In this document: positions 23,102 to 34,529 of the stretch, piece after piece | Layout: the number at the start of each line of letters is the position of its first letter | How positions within the stretch are numbered: position 1 is the first letter of the stretch | Assembly (NCBI GenBank): GCA_014529385.2 | Contig: CM043944.1 | Span: 67,517,895 to 67,581,894, forward strand | Reading direction: 5' to 3' | From: Adiantum capillus-veneris | Taxonomy: Eukaryota > Streptophyta > Polypodiopsida > Polypodiales > Pteridaceae | Length of the DNA stretch: 64,000 nt | The notes under the pieces: generated by a model | What the model was told of the DNA's origin: nothing | Database searches by the model: none | Seen by the model: only the letters and a program-made list of their open reading frames with translations | Made by a program: the position numbers and the translations under genes

Positions 23102-24310
23102 CGATTTTTATTGGCATTTGCTTTTCAATTTGATTTAGAAGCTCATCAAATGGATGTGTGAATTGCTTTTATTACTGGTGACATGGAAGAGGAAATTTAT
23201 ATGGAACAACCAGAAGGGTTTGTTATTCCAGGTAAAGAAGACCTTTTTCTCATCTCTAAAGGAATCATCTCTTGCTCTTCAAACCCCATCTTATAGTTAA
23301 AGCGCCAAAGTAGCCTTGGTAGCAGTTCTTTTATTCTTGCTCTTTATGTGGATAATAACATCCTTGTTTCCAATGATTTGGGGTTTCTTCATCAAGTGAA
23401 AAAGTTATTGTCTTCTACATTTGATATGGTTGATCTCAAAGAGATTCACTTGTGTCTTAGCATACAAATTCAAAGGAATTGCACAAAATTTACTTTATTC
23501 CTTTGACAATCAAAGTTTATTGTAGATACTATTCAAAAACTTGGTATGAAATCAACACATTCCACCAACACACCTTGTCTTGTGAGTTCTACCAAGAACA
23601 TTTTGACAGTGGCAGTAAACTTGTCACAAATCAACCTTATGCTAACTTGATTGGATGTCTTCAGTTTGTTGGCATGAACACTTGCCCTAATACTTTGTTT
23701 GTTACTAATTATCTTGGACAACATCTTGCACAACCTTCTCTTAAGCATTGGTTTGCACAGCAAAGCGTGTATTGAAATAATTAAAAGGCACTGAAAATTG
23801 ACATCAGATTCTATGCAATCTCTGTTCATTTTGGGCTACATAGATGTAGACTGGTCAAGCTCACATTTGTCTATGCGATCTAGTAGTGAAAATTGCTTAT
23901 TTATAAATGGTTTTCTTGTTTCTTGGACCAACAAGAAACAACGATGTGTTGTCGTTTCTACTACTGAGTCAGAATATGTTGCAGCATCACTTGCAGCTCG
24001 TGAGATAATATGGCTTCGACAAGTGCTCGTTGATATTGGTCACTCTCCTTCTTCTAGCACATCCTTGTGGTGTGACAACTAGAGTACTATTAGACTTGCA
24101 AAAGACTATGCTCAACATAATAAGTCAAAGCAGATTGTTGTCCATTGTCATTGTGTTAGGAATGAAGTACACAAATGGCACCATAGTGGTTGAACACTTT
24201 TCAAGTGACCAGATGATTGCCGACATTCTTACCAAAGGCCTCAACGAGTCACGCTTCATCCTTTTGTGCTCGGAGCTTGGAGTTGCTTCGGCTTCTCTAC
24301 TATTGTGATA
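23102..24310 (+). pseudogene. Copia pol remnant, RT to RNase H (right half of split element)
   Basis: This continues the frame cut at 17823. LEAHQMDV and MEEEIYMEQPEGFV near 23140-23220 are RT motifs. Next comes a degraded region including ALYVDNNILV near 23340, in which the YVDD box reads YVDN. RNase H is recognisable at 23823-24090 (YIDVDWSS, STTESEYVAAS, WCDN). TAG follows WCDN and further stops lie near 24190. A large part of RT between about 23290 and 23330 is missing. Non-functional. Confidence 0.88.
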
Positions 24311-24527
24311 GCTTTGTATATATGACATTGTAATCCTATAGATACCATGTACTATGCACAATTCACACTTGCACATTGTGATCACTAAGTCACTTTTATA
24401 TTTGTATATAGATACACAATTCACTTTTACACCATCATTATTGGTTCATATTCTCACATTGTATAGGGGCTTGGGTTTTTTCCTTCAACTCCCCAAGGGT
24501 TTTTTCATCCAAAGCTCAAGACCTTTG

Positions 24528-24672
24528 CTTGAGTGGGGGTGTTGTAGCTATATATGTCTCACTCTACTCAACTTGGTATCACCTACATATTTGTATCTTG
24601 TCCTCAACATGAATCGATCTTTGGGAGCGTACATGGTGTGTCTCTTGTCTCGTCTCTCTCTTTCTCTATACA
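24528..24672 (+). repeat. Polypurine tract and 3' LTR of the split copia
   Basis: The tract TTGAGTGGGGG (about 24529-24539) is followed by LTR bases starting TGTTGTAGC at 24540. The block CCCCAAGGGTTTTTTCATCC, 30 bases upstream, is shared with the unrelated-LTR copia at 48704. The right end is near 24668-24672, at the junction with gypsy sequence. Confidence 0.85.
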
Positions 24673-24680
24673 TATGAACA

Positions 24681-24705
24681 CCTGCATCCCCGGTAAGGGC
24701 ACCAA
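24681..24705 (-). other. Gypsy-type primer-binding site
   Basis: On the minus strand the LTR end CAACA is followed by TTGGTGCCCTTACCGGGGA. This is very close to the TTGGTGCCGTTGCCGGGGA found after many plant gypsy LTRs. It fixes the orientation of the LTR at 24706-25634. The internal region of that element stops about 10 bases further on. Confidence 0.75.
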
Positions 24706-25634
24706 TGTTGCGGGAGCAAATCACACCACCCATAAAGTGCATGCAACCTAATCCAATATAATGTCAATCAAGAACACATACAATATGATAGTCGCATAGA
24801 GAAAATCTCTTTATCTTGTTAGGCTAAGACCATCCCATCCATACAACACCCTATAAAGCTAAATAAATCACAATCTAGAATCTCACTACTCTCAGCAACA
24901 CCACCAACTCACATGCACACAAACGGAAGGAAACTCACCAAACCATACTAGAATCGTATGAAACTTATGGAACAACATCCCCTCACTAGGATACACCCGT
25001 ACTGAAGCCTTTACATTCAAAACCAAGACTCTAAACCCATAAACACAAAATGCGTATGAAGACAAATCCAGATTTTGAAAGTGCTCAAAACTTAAATCTA
25101 TGAGTACCTATGCATAGCTTATGTCGCCATGATTCTAATGACTACTTGCAAGCAGAAAAGAGACATCATTTGATACATTTATAGCTATAAATATCTTGTA
25201 GATTCACAAATGCTTTTGCTCCATTCCGCGAGGTAGCTTGGCATTGAATCATAGATCTTGTCAAGCCTAACATGATGGTGCGATTGGATCTCCAATGTGA
25301 TGAATGAGCGGGAGGATGAAGCTTACAATCTCTCTCTTCCTCTCTCACACACGATCAACAACACCTTTAAACTTCATTATGATAAAAATTATCTTTTCAA
25401 AATGACTTAGGTACCTTATATACTAAGGCTACCATAGGTTAAACCTAGAATAGAGTTCGAGGGGTAAAATGGATTTTTCTGTATAGTCTGGAAGGGCCAT
25501 TGCACCCCGGCTTCTACAACTAGACTAGCTACTTATTACAAATGATGTTTCTAACCATAATCCACATCATTTTATAACTTTTAGAGACTAAGGATTTGTT
25601 GAGTTATGTCATGTTGGTGACATAGCAATCAACA
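24706..25634 (-). mobile_element. Ty3/gypsy 5' LTR, rest of the element lost
   Basis: About 929 bases with TGTTGATTG at the start (25634, minus strand) and GCAACA at the end (24706). The plus-strand LTR at 35003-35600 is the same family: they share CATGACATAACTCAAC-like, TAGTATATAAGGTACCTA, CACATTGGAGATCC and AGTCATTAGAATCATGG segments. TAGTATATAAGG near 25425 (minus) is a plausible TATA box. Only the LTR and primer site remain; the body is deleted up to the copia LTR at 24672. Confidence 0.85.
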
Positions 25635-25839
25635 CTTTTGTAGAGCCCTTAAGAGAAATTGGGGGACAGTCCACTCACTCACCGATGGGGTAGGAAATGA
25701 TGTTTAAGACCCGGATGAAATGGCTCATCTGATGCTTGATCACCTATGATGGATCATAGGATAGCCTAAGGCCCGACCCCCAGAAGTTTCTGAAGGCACA
25801 ACTACTCTTCTCAGAAGTTTCCAAAAATGGTATCCATCT

Positions 25840-27690
25840 TAGATGCCAACCTCTTGGAGAAGGAGTTCACAAAAGGAGAATTATCTCTCGTGCTACAAGG
25901 ATTAGGTAAAGAGAGGTCCCCTGGGTGGGACAAATTGATAGCTAAATTTTTCGAAGAATACTAGGAGGATATAAAGCCCCCCATCAATAGAAAAATCAAG
26001 ACTGATCTCTCTCTTGGAAAGCAACTCATTTGAACTTGCAATGTCGTCCGAAGAGATAGCATTAGAAGGGAAGATAGTTCGTCACCTTGGAGCCCCACTA
26101 GAGGTAGATGTGACTCGCAAGAAAAAATTCACTTTGGTCATGGGGAAGATAGGAAGCAAGATGCGTAGGTAAGAGTTTATGCTTCTTCCCCTCTTGAGCA
26201 GGGTGAAAGTGATCAACTCATTCATGATCACATATATAGCTATCAATGGTTTGCTGCTCAAGATAGCCAGATACAATTGGAAAGAGTTCCTTAAACCGGA
26301 AAAAATATTTTTGTGGAAGAAAAACACCCAAAACTTGACAACCTAGTAGTGGTCTAGTGGGAAAACAATTGCAAGACCTACCAAGCAATGCGGTCTCAGG
26401 ATTCTCAACCCTAGTATCCACATGGAGGCCCAATTCATGAAGTTTGTGGTTGCACTGAGACAGTAAGATCACTCTTGGTCTATTGTGGCCAAGGACCTGA
26501 TAGAAAGTGCCAAACTTTACTCTCAAGGTAGTAAATCAAAGGCTTGAAGGCACACGACGAAGTGCTTGTCCCTCGGTGGGCTAGCCTAAAGCGCGGGGCG
26601 AGCAAGATAGATCATAAATGCCACAAAGCAGAATAGTATTTGGAGTGGGGTAACCTTGCAAGGTATTGTCACAATTTTTTGACTTATTGGTCCCCCTCGC
26701 TATCAAAGACAAGAAGAATCCTTTTGAACCTTTTTGGAGGAAAGCTTCTAGAAAGATAGATAAAAAAGTTTTCTGACATGTGGGTCAATTGTGGGATTAC
26801 AACAATAACCAATGGAAAGGGACAAACCAGATGGTTTTCTAGTACAACCTTAATAGGACAAAGAGACTACTGATAAGTAGAGCCCTTCAATGGCTTGACA
26901 CCTTGTGTCTTCCTTGCTATGAGTCTGAGTTTTAGTGGAAATCATGGGGAAGGAGGACCGACACTTCCTTAGGGCTCAAACCAAAGAGGTACATCACACA
27001 ATTATGGCATCAATGGCGTGATTCTCTCCATTGAATAGAGAGTGGGGCATGAATTGGCCAGAATAAAGATTGGAGGCAATCACCAAGAACAGATGGTGCC
27101 TGGAGTGGACTCTTGATGTCAAGGTCTTCCTTTGGAGGAGTTAGTGGAACGTACTATGGGGAGCCCTATCCACTAGGGTGAAATCTCTAGCTAGGGGCAT
27201 TGGCCTAGATAGATGATCTCAATGCTGGCAAAGACCTCTCTCACCTTTTCAAAGAATGCATTGCGATTAGTGATCTAGTAGGTAAGATATGTAAATGGGT
27301 TTAAAGGAGCTGGAGGATAGGTTTCTTTAAGAACGATCTTTCTCTAGAATGGAAGGTTTTCAAGAGCCAAGATCTACTTATTGTAACACAAATAATTAGT
27401 TTTGCTACCTCAAACAAGTCTAGAAGGCTAGGAATTGTCGGGTATTCAATAACATCATGGAATCAGGTAACTTCGTAAAGATAATCCAAAGAGGCAGGGC
27501 TGTCATCTTATCCTTTGGGAAGCATAAGAACTATGATGAATGAAATAAGGTTATTGGTATCTATCCCTATAAATATTCGCGTGGGTCTTACTGGTGGCTC
27601 CCTTATTAGTCAATGTATTTATGGTCACTTGAAGATAGCATGGCTTAGCACGAGGATGACAAAGAGTTTGTAATTTTTTGAGGTTGTAAA
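25840..27690 (+). pseudogene. LINE ORF2 remnant (RT core fragment, RT C-terminal part, zinc-binding end)
   Basis: Forward-strand similarity to plant LINE reverse transcriptase. LQGLGKERSPGWDKLIAKFFEE near 25895 is the RT start, then an internal deletion follows. HLGAPLEVDV near 26070 is the RT C-terminal YLGAP-type motif. The RVKVINSFM and FLWKKN segments near 26200-26320 are characteristic of the region before the RT zinc-binding domain. VKVFLWRSWW-like and HLFKECIAI segments (27118-27280) represent that zinc-binding domain with degraded Cys. Many stops and shifts are present. The catalytic YADD region is missing. Orientation is opposite to the LINE at 40380-42300, which keeps the 5' part. 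Confidence 0.8.
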
Positions 27691-27737
27691 TATAAACTAC
27701 TCACCATTGTGAGTTTTGAAAAAACAATGAGTGTTAA

Positions 27738-29057
27738 CACTAGGTTGGTAATGGGACACTTTTATGTCCTATGAAGTGACCATTTTCCTTGAATTATGTC
27801 AAGAGTTTCAAAATGGATTTGGAGGTGCTATCTGTCTACAAAGTTGTCTCATGAGCTGAAAAAAACTTGACATTTTTTTGGAATATCAATTCCATCTTTA
27901 ACCTTGTCCTTGCACAACATTTCACAACCTAAACTCTGTGAAAAAACGGGTCCTGTTTTTGGCTTTTTTCAACTTTTTGCAACTATACCACTCTAGAATT
28001 CATGTTTGTGAGGTCTATAATGCTACAGAACTATGTTTAGTAGTCCTCAACATGTCCTGATGCTTCTAGGGAGAAATAGATGTTAAAGTTGTAAGTTATG
28101 ACCAAATTACAAAAATTGTCAAATCCTGTTTTTTAGCAAATTTTAGCTCTTCTATGATTTTTTTGGTGGCTTTCATGATATCCAAATGCAGTTTTGATTC
28201 TCTATGTCGCATATTGTAACATAAAGCTAATATTCCTTGAGTTTCGGGGCACCTAATACCCTATTTTGCATAGTAGACAACGATGGTTGATTTTTTCAAT
28301 TATAGAAGAAAACGAAACATTCTAGTATATCAAGTATAGCTTTTTCAATATTGTTAGTTTCTTGTGACAACTACATGCATTTTGTAGGTAGTAACCATAT
28401 CTAGTCATAAGGATCAAATTTGGCTAGATATTGAATAGTTTCTATGGGATTCTACAACTCATAATGTTGAACCCAGTTTTTTCATGTTTGCTGTATTTAG
28501 CACTTCATCTTTGTCCCCAAGATTCCCCTTGGTAAGAGATGTATTATTCTTTTGACATGCTCCATGGCTCCTTATGAACCTAAACGACAATAGGGAACTA
28601 AGAAAACATGCATATATTATTTGTATTGAGCGTGGCTATAGAAACTTTGATGATAGGTTTGCAGAATGGTAAAAATTCAACCTTTTTGTACCTATTTCTT
28701 TTGGCAAAACAAAAAATAGTGAGTGAGAAGCAATCGTATGTTCTGATCACCAACCCATTGAATTTAACTAGGGAATTTATCTCAAGTCCTACAAAAATCC
28801 CTAATCTTATTTTTGTGCAACAAAACGTAAGAAATGACTGTTTTGATGAAAATGTACTGGTCCATCAACTTTGGAGGCTTGGTGTGACCAAAAGGTGAGA
28901 TATTTTGCAAGTTTCTTATTTTTTCCATGTGTAGTAGGCCTTGAACTATAACCCATGAAAGGATTTTACAAAATGAATGGATCTACTATGGTTTTGGAGG
29001 TTTTTTTCAAAACCTTGAAAGGACACTTTTATGTCCTGCTAGGTTACCAACCTAGTG
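27738..29057. mobile_element. Non-autonomous TIR element flanked by TTAA
   Basis: Perfect 14-base terminal inverted repeats CACTAGGTTGGTAA (27738-27751) and TTACCAACCTAGTG (29044-29057) are flanked on both sides by TTAA (27734-27737, 29058-29061). A subterminal near-palindrome GGACACTTTTATGTCC occurs near both ends (27754 and about 29018). The 1.32-kb interior has no transposase and only short chance frames. TTAA would fit piggyBac-type insertion; TA (Tc1/mariner-type) is equally compatible because the sequence is symmetric. It lies in the 3' region of the LINE remnant. Confidence 0.75.
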
Positions 29058-29168
29058 TTAAGACTAAATCTTACTAAATATATTGATGGCGTGCAAGATG
29101 TATCTCTAAAAAGACGTCAAAAATGAGATCCAATTCTACCTTTGGATGTCTTGTTTGATAAAAGGAGG

Positions 29169-29169
<1 letters not shown>

Positions 29170-29205
<36 letters not shown>
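29170..29205 (+). repeat. Poly(G) tract, about 36 bases
   Basis: A pure G run in AT-rich DNA, capable of G-quadruplex formation. A GT microsatellite lies downstream at 29620-29646. Confidence 0.95.
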
Positions 29206-29207
<2 letters not shown>

Positions 29208-29615
29208 TCACTTTGTGATCTCTCTCCGTTTTTCATAGTGGGGTAGTAGTATAGATAAGTTTGAAGAGGACAAAGGTATAATGCAAGCGTTTATGGCTTT
29301 GTATTGGTGGGAGTGTTTGTTTTTCATACAAGTTGTAACATGGGTAGAAAATTAACACAACTACATCTCATGTCTTACACTCACACTACTTGCTAGAGAT
29401 CCGGTCCGCATCCATGTGTGCTTTTGGGTCAACTTTCTACTCGACTAGTGTCGGGTGGGTGCATGGTAGGGTGGATTGAAAAGCACTTTCGCGGACATAG
29501 GTTTGTAGCACCAGAAAACTACTTTTGTTGATACCTAGTAACAACCCAGGAACATTGGTAGTGAAGCGCAAAATGATAAGAGCCCATAGAGAATCAACTC
29601 GTCTCCTCTCGCCCC

Positions 29616-29646
<31 letters not shown>

Positions 29647-29949
29647 ACTACCTCTTTTGCTTCATTTTGCTAGAGATAGGGAATCACAAGGTAGTCAGGC
29701 TTGAATGTAGCTCCTTCTCCTTCAGCTTCAGTAAAGCTTCATTTCTCTAGAGGCACGTACCAAAGCAGATGTTTCTCTTCATCTACAAGTGTGTATGAGT
29801 GTGTGGATAGCAGGAGGTAGGTGCTGTGAAGAAGCTATTACTAACCATTTGCAAGTGTCTACATAGCTCAAGGTTGGTGTTGGAGAAGCTTGTACCAACC
29901 ATCTACAAGTGTCTGCATAGCTACCAACCATTAGGAAGTGTCTGCACAT

Positions 29950-30414
29950 CTGGTACAATTCTATTTGAAGAATCTCGTGTAGAGCCATCAGAAGAACTTC
30001 CATGCAACTTACGCAAAAATAAAACAAGGGACATCATAAGACAATACGAGGCTGAGCGTAAATGGAAACAATGAGAGAGGGACAAACTAAATGAACCACT
30101 TTGTTCTACAAAAAAATGATATTAGTGAGAAAAAAAGACGCAAGATCTGCAATGATGTGGAACATTGTTTTGATACGTGCACGAGGGGCCTAAACTCAAC
30201 AATAAAAACGAAGTGTTTGATCAACTCCTCCTACATCCGTTTTTGAAGCACGTTAGAGATTCAAGGGAGGTGCAAGTTGTTCAAGCAACACTTATCTCAA
30301 ATATTCGAAACACCTTGACATTTGTGAAGCAACCAAGATCCTAATCAGATTAGCTTTTCTTGAAAATATCAACTATGTTGATGCTAGTGAGCAAAACTAG
30401 GTGTTCTACATCAA
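29950..30414 (+). pseudogene. Unrecognised protein, first part (split by the 30415-33420 insertion)
   Basis: Not a family I can name. Forward frames with coding character, broken by shifts, include RDIIRQYEAERKWKQ near 30030, KKRRKICNDVEHCFD near 30130, NEVFDQLLLHPFLKH near 30207, and SREVQVVQATLISNIRNTL near 30255. The sequence runs to the target duplication CTACATCAA at 30406-30414. The continuation lies at 33421-33683. The whole looks like a decayed transposon or repeat-encoded protein and not a host gene, because frames are broken and no intron pattern is evident. Confidence 0.5.
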
Positions 30415-30475
30415 AGAGTTAGGTTTCTGAGCGAGCTCAATGGAGTGAGTTTTGGAGCGAGCTTTTTTTTTTTTT

Positions 30476-30769
30476 GGAGGTCTGCCCTCCCTACCTCCCC
30501 TTCCTCCTCTCACCGCCCATGTTCTTCCTCCTCTTCCCTTCCTCCTCATTAGCCTCCTCCTTCAACATTCTGCATCTCCTCCATCCCCTCTCTCCATCTA
30601 CTCCTCTAGCCACCCTCCCTTTGGAGGGCCGCCCTCCCTACCTCCCCTTCCTCCTCTCGCCGCCCATGTTCTTCCTCCTCTTCCCTTCCTCCTCATTAGC
30701 CTCCTCCTTCAACATCCTGCGTCTCCTCCATCCCCTCTCTCCATCTACTCCTCTAGCCACCCTCCCTTT
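30476..30769. repeat. 147-base tandem duplication, C/T-rich
   Basis: Units at 30476-30622 and 30623-30769 are nearly identical, both starting GGAGG and containing CCGCCCATGTTCTTCCTCC. Long Pro/Leu/Ser frames reported across it reflect CT-rich composition. Confidence 0.95.
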
Positions 30770-30785
30770 CTCCATGTCCTCCTCT

Positions 30786-30787
<2 letters not shown>

Positions 30788-30848
<61 letters not shown>

Positions 30849-30898
30849 TCTCTCTCTTGCCTTTGCCTTCCCTCCCTAGAGTGATCGAGCTCCATACA

Positions 30899-30988
<90 letters not shown>

Positions 30989-31217
30989 CCCCTCCTCTCC
31001 CTTCCCTTCCCTCCCATCCTACAGTGAGCTCCACCCCCCATCGCATCTCTCTCTCTTGCTCTTTACCCTTGCCACCATGCTCTTCCACTAGTAATTTTGA
31101 TAGGGTTTTATTTTAATTAAAAAAAAATCTCCCCTCCACTAGCTCTCTTTTTGTTTCAAAAGAAAACGAGACACTCTCCTTCTCTCCCTCTCACAATTTT
31201 TGTTGCCCTTTTCTCTC

Positions 31218-31305
<88 letters not shown>

Positions 31306-31321
31306 ACACACACACCCTATT

Positions 31322-31371
<50 letters not shown>

Positions 31372-31384
31372 CCCCTCTCCCCCG

Positions 31385-31438
<54 letters not shown>

Positions 31439-31520
31439 TCTCTTTGTCTCTTACTCTCTCTCCGTCACCTCCTCACTCTTCCCTTCCCTCTCATCCGAGA
31501 GTGAGATCCACCCTCATATC

Positions 31521-31568
<48 letters not shown>

Positions 31569-31629
31569 ACCATGCCCTTTTCTTTCCTCCCGTCCCACAA
31601 ACAGAGAGAGGGGGGGGGGGGGGGGGGGG
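30788..31629. repeat. Cluster of CT, AC, poly(C) and poly(G) tracts
   Basis: (CT)n at 30788-30856, poly(C) 30901-30936, (CT)n 30937-30986, (CT)n 31220-31264, (AC)n 31265-31314, (CT)n 31324-31368, poly(C) 31385-31436 (52 bases), (CT)n 31517-31563, poly(G) 31610-31629. The tracts are joined by short CT-rich linkers. All open frames here are repeat artefacts. Confidence 0.95.
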
Positions 31630-31938
31630 TGAGGAGGGATCCATTGAAAAAGAAAAGCACTAGCAGTATCGCTAGTGTTTGTCCTTTTTTGTAAAAGAGG
31701 GAGAGCAGGGGAGAGAAGGAGAGAGCGATAGAGTGAGGGAGAGAGAAGGGAGTTGGGACCCTCTCTGCTTCTAGTCACATTGCCACTTGAGTCCCTTCAA
31801 TCTCAAGGAGAAATGAAATGAAATGGAGTAAAAATGTTATATTAAATATCTTCAAAAGAACAAAATGACCCATGAGACCAAACTTATACAATATTGGTGG
31901 ATCTAATACAATGTCTGGGTACAAAATAAAATGAGATA

Positions 31939-31940
<2 letters not shown>

Positions 31941-32013
<73 letters not shown>

Positions 32014-32254
32014 AGGGAACGGTTGGTTGGACGCGGGGGAGGGGGGGGGGGGGGATATTGTGAGAGGGGGAGAGTGAAGGGTGATGTTTTTTTTCCCTAA
32101 TATTGCTATTGCTTTGAGGACTTTTTCTTTCTTTATTTTCTTGATAAAGCTTCCTTGCACTCCTTCTCTTTTCCTCTTTTTTTTTTAAAAAATTATCACA
32201 CCTCTCACCCTCTCACAATTCCCCCCTCCCCCCCCCCCCCCCCCCCGGGCGGTT
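31941..32254. repeat. (GA)n, poly(G) and poly(C) tracts
   Basis: (GA)n at 31942-32009, poly(G) 32041-32054, poly(C) 32221-32246. The 3' half of the element repeats this arrangement with (GA)n at 33049-33110. A segment near 31860-31935 (TTATACAA...GTACAAAATAAAATGAGA) reappears inverted near 32843-32885, so the element has internal inverted duplication. Confidence 0.9.
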
Positions 32255-33045
32255 CTTGGCATGATATGAAGACGTGGTTTGGAAGATGGGATGCATTACA
32301 CTTGTCACTTGATGCCTGAATAGACTTCCTATTGAATGAATATTTTATACAACACCAACAATGTATTATGGCCTAGGAGAAATTCGGGGAGTCACACTTC
32401 ATGTATTACACCACCTACATTGTCCCCAACTACAAAACCATGCTCTTTGCCGAAAGAGGAAATTATACTCACCCTTATATGCTTGAGATGATCCCCTTGT
32501 CAACGATACACACTATCACATCCATTTCAATTAGCTCGCACTCCCTTTAATGCAAGAAAGGGTGTTGGGACAATGGAGAAGAGTCGAATTGAGTTTGCAC
32601 AAACATTCCTCTCCCAGTCATAGTGTGGGCTCTCCATTGCAGCTCTCATCACCACAATTTTGGAGCATCAAGAATCACTCATGAGTCACACACATACTAC
32701 CATCACATGTATCTTTGGTGTCATAGGTCATATTTGACGTTCAAAGACGATAATAAAATCTATCTCTCTATCTCTCCCTCCCCCGTTAACCGCTCCCTTT
32801 CTTCACTCTTTCTCTCTCTCCCCTCCCCCTTTCTATCTTTCTCTCTCATTTTATTTTGTACCCATGCATTGTATTAGATCCACCAAGATTGTATTAGCTT
32901 GGTCTCATAGGTCATTTTGGCCTTATGAAAATGCTTAATATAGCATTTTATTCCATTTTGGTTAAAATAATATTTCATTCCATCTCATTTCATTTCTCTC
33001 TAGGATTGGACGGTGTGGCAAGGCCATCCCAGTGATGGTGTTGTG

Positions 33046-33098
<53 letters not shown>

Positions 33099-33420
33099 AG
33101 AGGGAGAGAGAGAAGAGGGGGCAACAGAGGGAATGGTTTGGAGGAATGATGAGAGGGAGAGATGGGGATGGGTGAGGGGTTTTGATAATAAAAAAACGAA
33201 GGGAGTAGCAAAATCGTAGGCGTAGGCAATGGGCGGTGGTCGTAGGCGTAGGGGCGCCTAATGGTGGTAGTAAGCTAGCACCACTAACTACCAATGGTGG
33301 GCTAGGGTGGTGGTGGTGATGGTTACTAAGGGGAGGCAATGGGAGGTAGTGGTGGTGGGATGAAAAAGGAAAGAACTCGCTACAAAGCTCGCTTTGTTGA
33401 ACTTGCTCCGTAACTATCCC

Positions 33421-33683
33421 CTACATCAAAAGAGCTAAACATTGCAAGAGCTTCTAGAGTTTTTGAAGTCAATAGAAGGAATTTGTACTCAGCTAAACAT
33501 TGCATGAGGCTGGAAGAAGAGGATGGCTCGTTGCCATTGGCAACATGCCGAAGACAGCAACATATGAGCACCAAGTGAAAGGCAAGGGTCTCTCCAAGCA
33601 CAAAAGATGTTTTCCATAAGCGAGTAGGAAGAAACACGTATGTCAAACATCCAACTCATATGTTGCACATACCACATGTTTAG
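33421..33683 (+). pseudogene. Unrecognised protein, second part (possible helix-turn-helix)
   Basis: Directly after the right target duplication, the forward frame reads SKELNIARASRVFEVNRRN, LYSAKHCMRLEEEDGSLPL and, after one TGA near 33572, KARVSPSTKDVFHKRVGRN followed by TYVKHPTHML. A stop is at about 33681. The LNIARASRVFEVNRRNLY part could be a DNA-binding helix-turn-helix. I do not recognise the family. Together with 29950-30414 it gives a protein of at least 240 residues before the insertion. Confidence 0.55.
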
Positions 33684-34529
33684 AAGATTAACCTCTACCT
33701 CTAATACAATTTATAGCATTACTGTTACTCTCTTAGGGATGACTGTCTTGCACACTACTATAGTGTTGATCTTCTACTGTGGTGCTTTCATACCCTGCTT
33801 AAATGTATATAGCATGGATCAAATTCTTTCTAACAATGTTCTCCAAAAGCTGCAAGATTAGTTCTAAATACTATAAATGTACACCACTTTTCTTCCAATT
33901 TGATTGGTTTGTATTCTAGCACTAAAAAGTTGTTTCTTAGTAATGTTTACAAACACAAAATTATTGAGAGGCTACTAGATTTTCTTGTCAAGCTAGATGT
34001 TTGCAAGAGCAACCAAGGGTCAAGCCAAGTTCTCGTCATCATCATTGGTTCTACAAGTGATTGACTGACAGATGGTGCTAGCGATGCCCATCAGTCATTT
34101 TTGAGAATGAAATCCAAAAATTTATCATGGAGAGCCAAATACAAGTCCAAATCGAGCTAAACTTTGTCAGGAGGCTATGCATAGAGAGTACAAGCTAAGG
34201 GTTTTTTAAAAAAACCTAGCTAGCCAAAGATGTAGTTTTTTCAAATCTGAAGTCATGATCTACATATCCTATCCACATGTATATGAGCTTTGGGGACAAA
34301 TGGACAATGGTAGCTGATAAATGGTCATCTATCACAAATGATGTCGAATGGTCCTTTTGATGCAAGTTACTAACTTGGTGAATTAACTAGGATTTGTCAG
34401 GCTTTAGTTAAATCATGTATCAAGTAGAATCAGTAAAATGATTTACAAATCACACAAAAGCTAACAATGGTAAATGCAACTTTGATCACCTTGATGCAGG
34501 AACAAAGGAGTCCCCAATGAAGAAGAGAA

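Larger units (their letters stand above)
17098..24672 (+). mobile_element. Ty1/copia element, internally deleted and split by a second copia
   Basis: Direct repeats at 17098-17227 and 24540-24672 begin TGTTGGAGC/TGTTGTAGC and share TCTCACTCTACTCAACTTGG and the GTACATGGTGTGTCTCTTGT block. The right copy follows a clear polypurine tract (GAGTGGGGG). Immediately after the left LTR the sequence is already in pol, just past integrase (YDPSSKKVIVTC), so primer site, gag, protease and integrase are deleted. Pol remnants run to 17823. An opposite-strand copia (17824-23101) interrupts them, and pol resumes at 23102. The outer right edge abuts a minus-strand gypsy primer site and LTR at 24681. Confidence 0.88.
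30415..33420. mobile_element. TIR element with 9-base target duplication, Mutator-like, filled with microsatellites
   Basis: About 3.0 kb lie between two copies of CTACATCAA (30406-30414 and 33421-33429). The ends are imperfect inverted repeats over at least 36 bases: GAGCGAGCTCAATGGAG on the left (from 30430) matches the reverse complement of the right end (GAGCAAGTTCAACAAAG, from about 33408), and both continue with GAG-TTTG-AGCGAG. A 9-10-base duplication with long TIRs is typical of Mutator-like elements. No transposase frame exists. The interior is a 147-base tandem duplication, many CT/GA/AC tracts and poly(C)/poly(G) runs. It splits an unrecognised coding sequence. Confidence 0.75.

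Noticed and set aside
27738-29057. CACTA superfamily assignment from the CACTA start
   Set aside because: The 3-base flanks (TAA/TTA) do not form a direct duplication, whereas TTAA does; the rest of the TIR does not resemble the CACTA ends I know.
30452-33339. Many frames rich in Pro, Leu, Ser, Gly, Arg-Glu
   Set aside because: Translations of CT, GA and poly(C)/(G) tracts within the TIR element.
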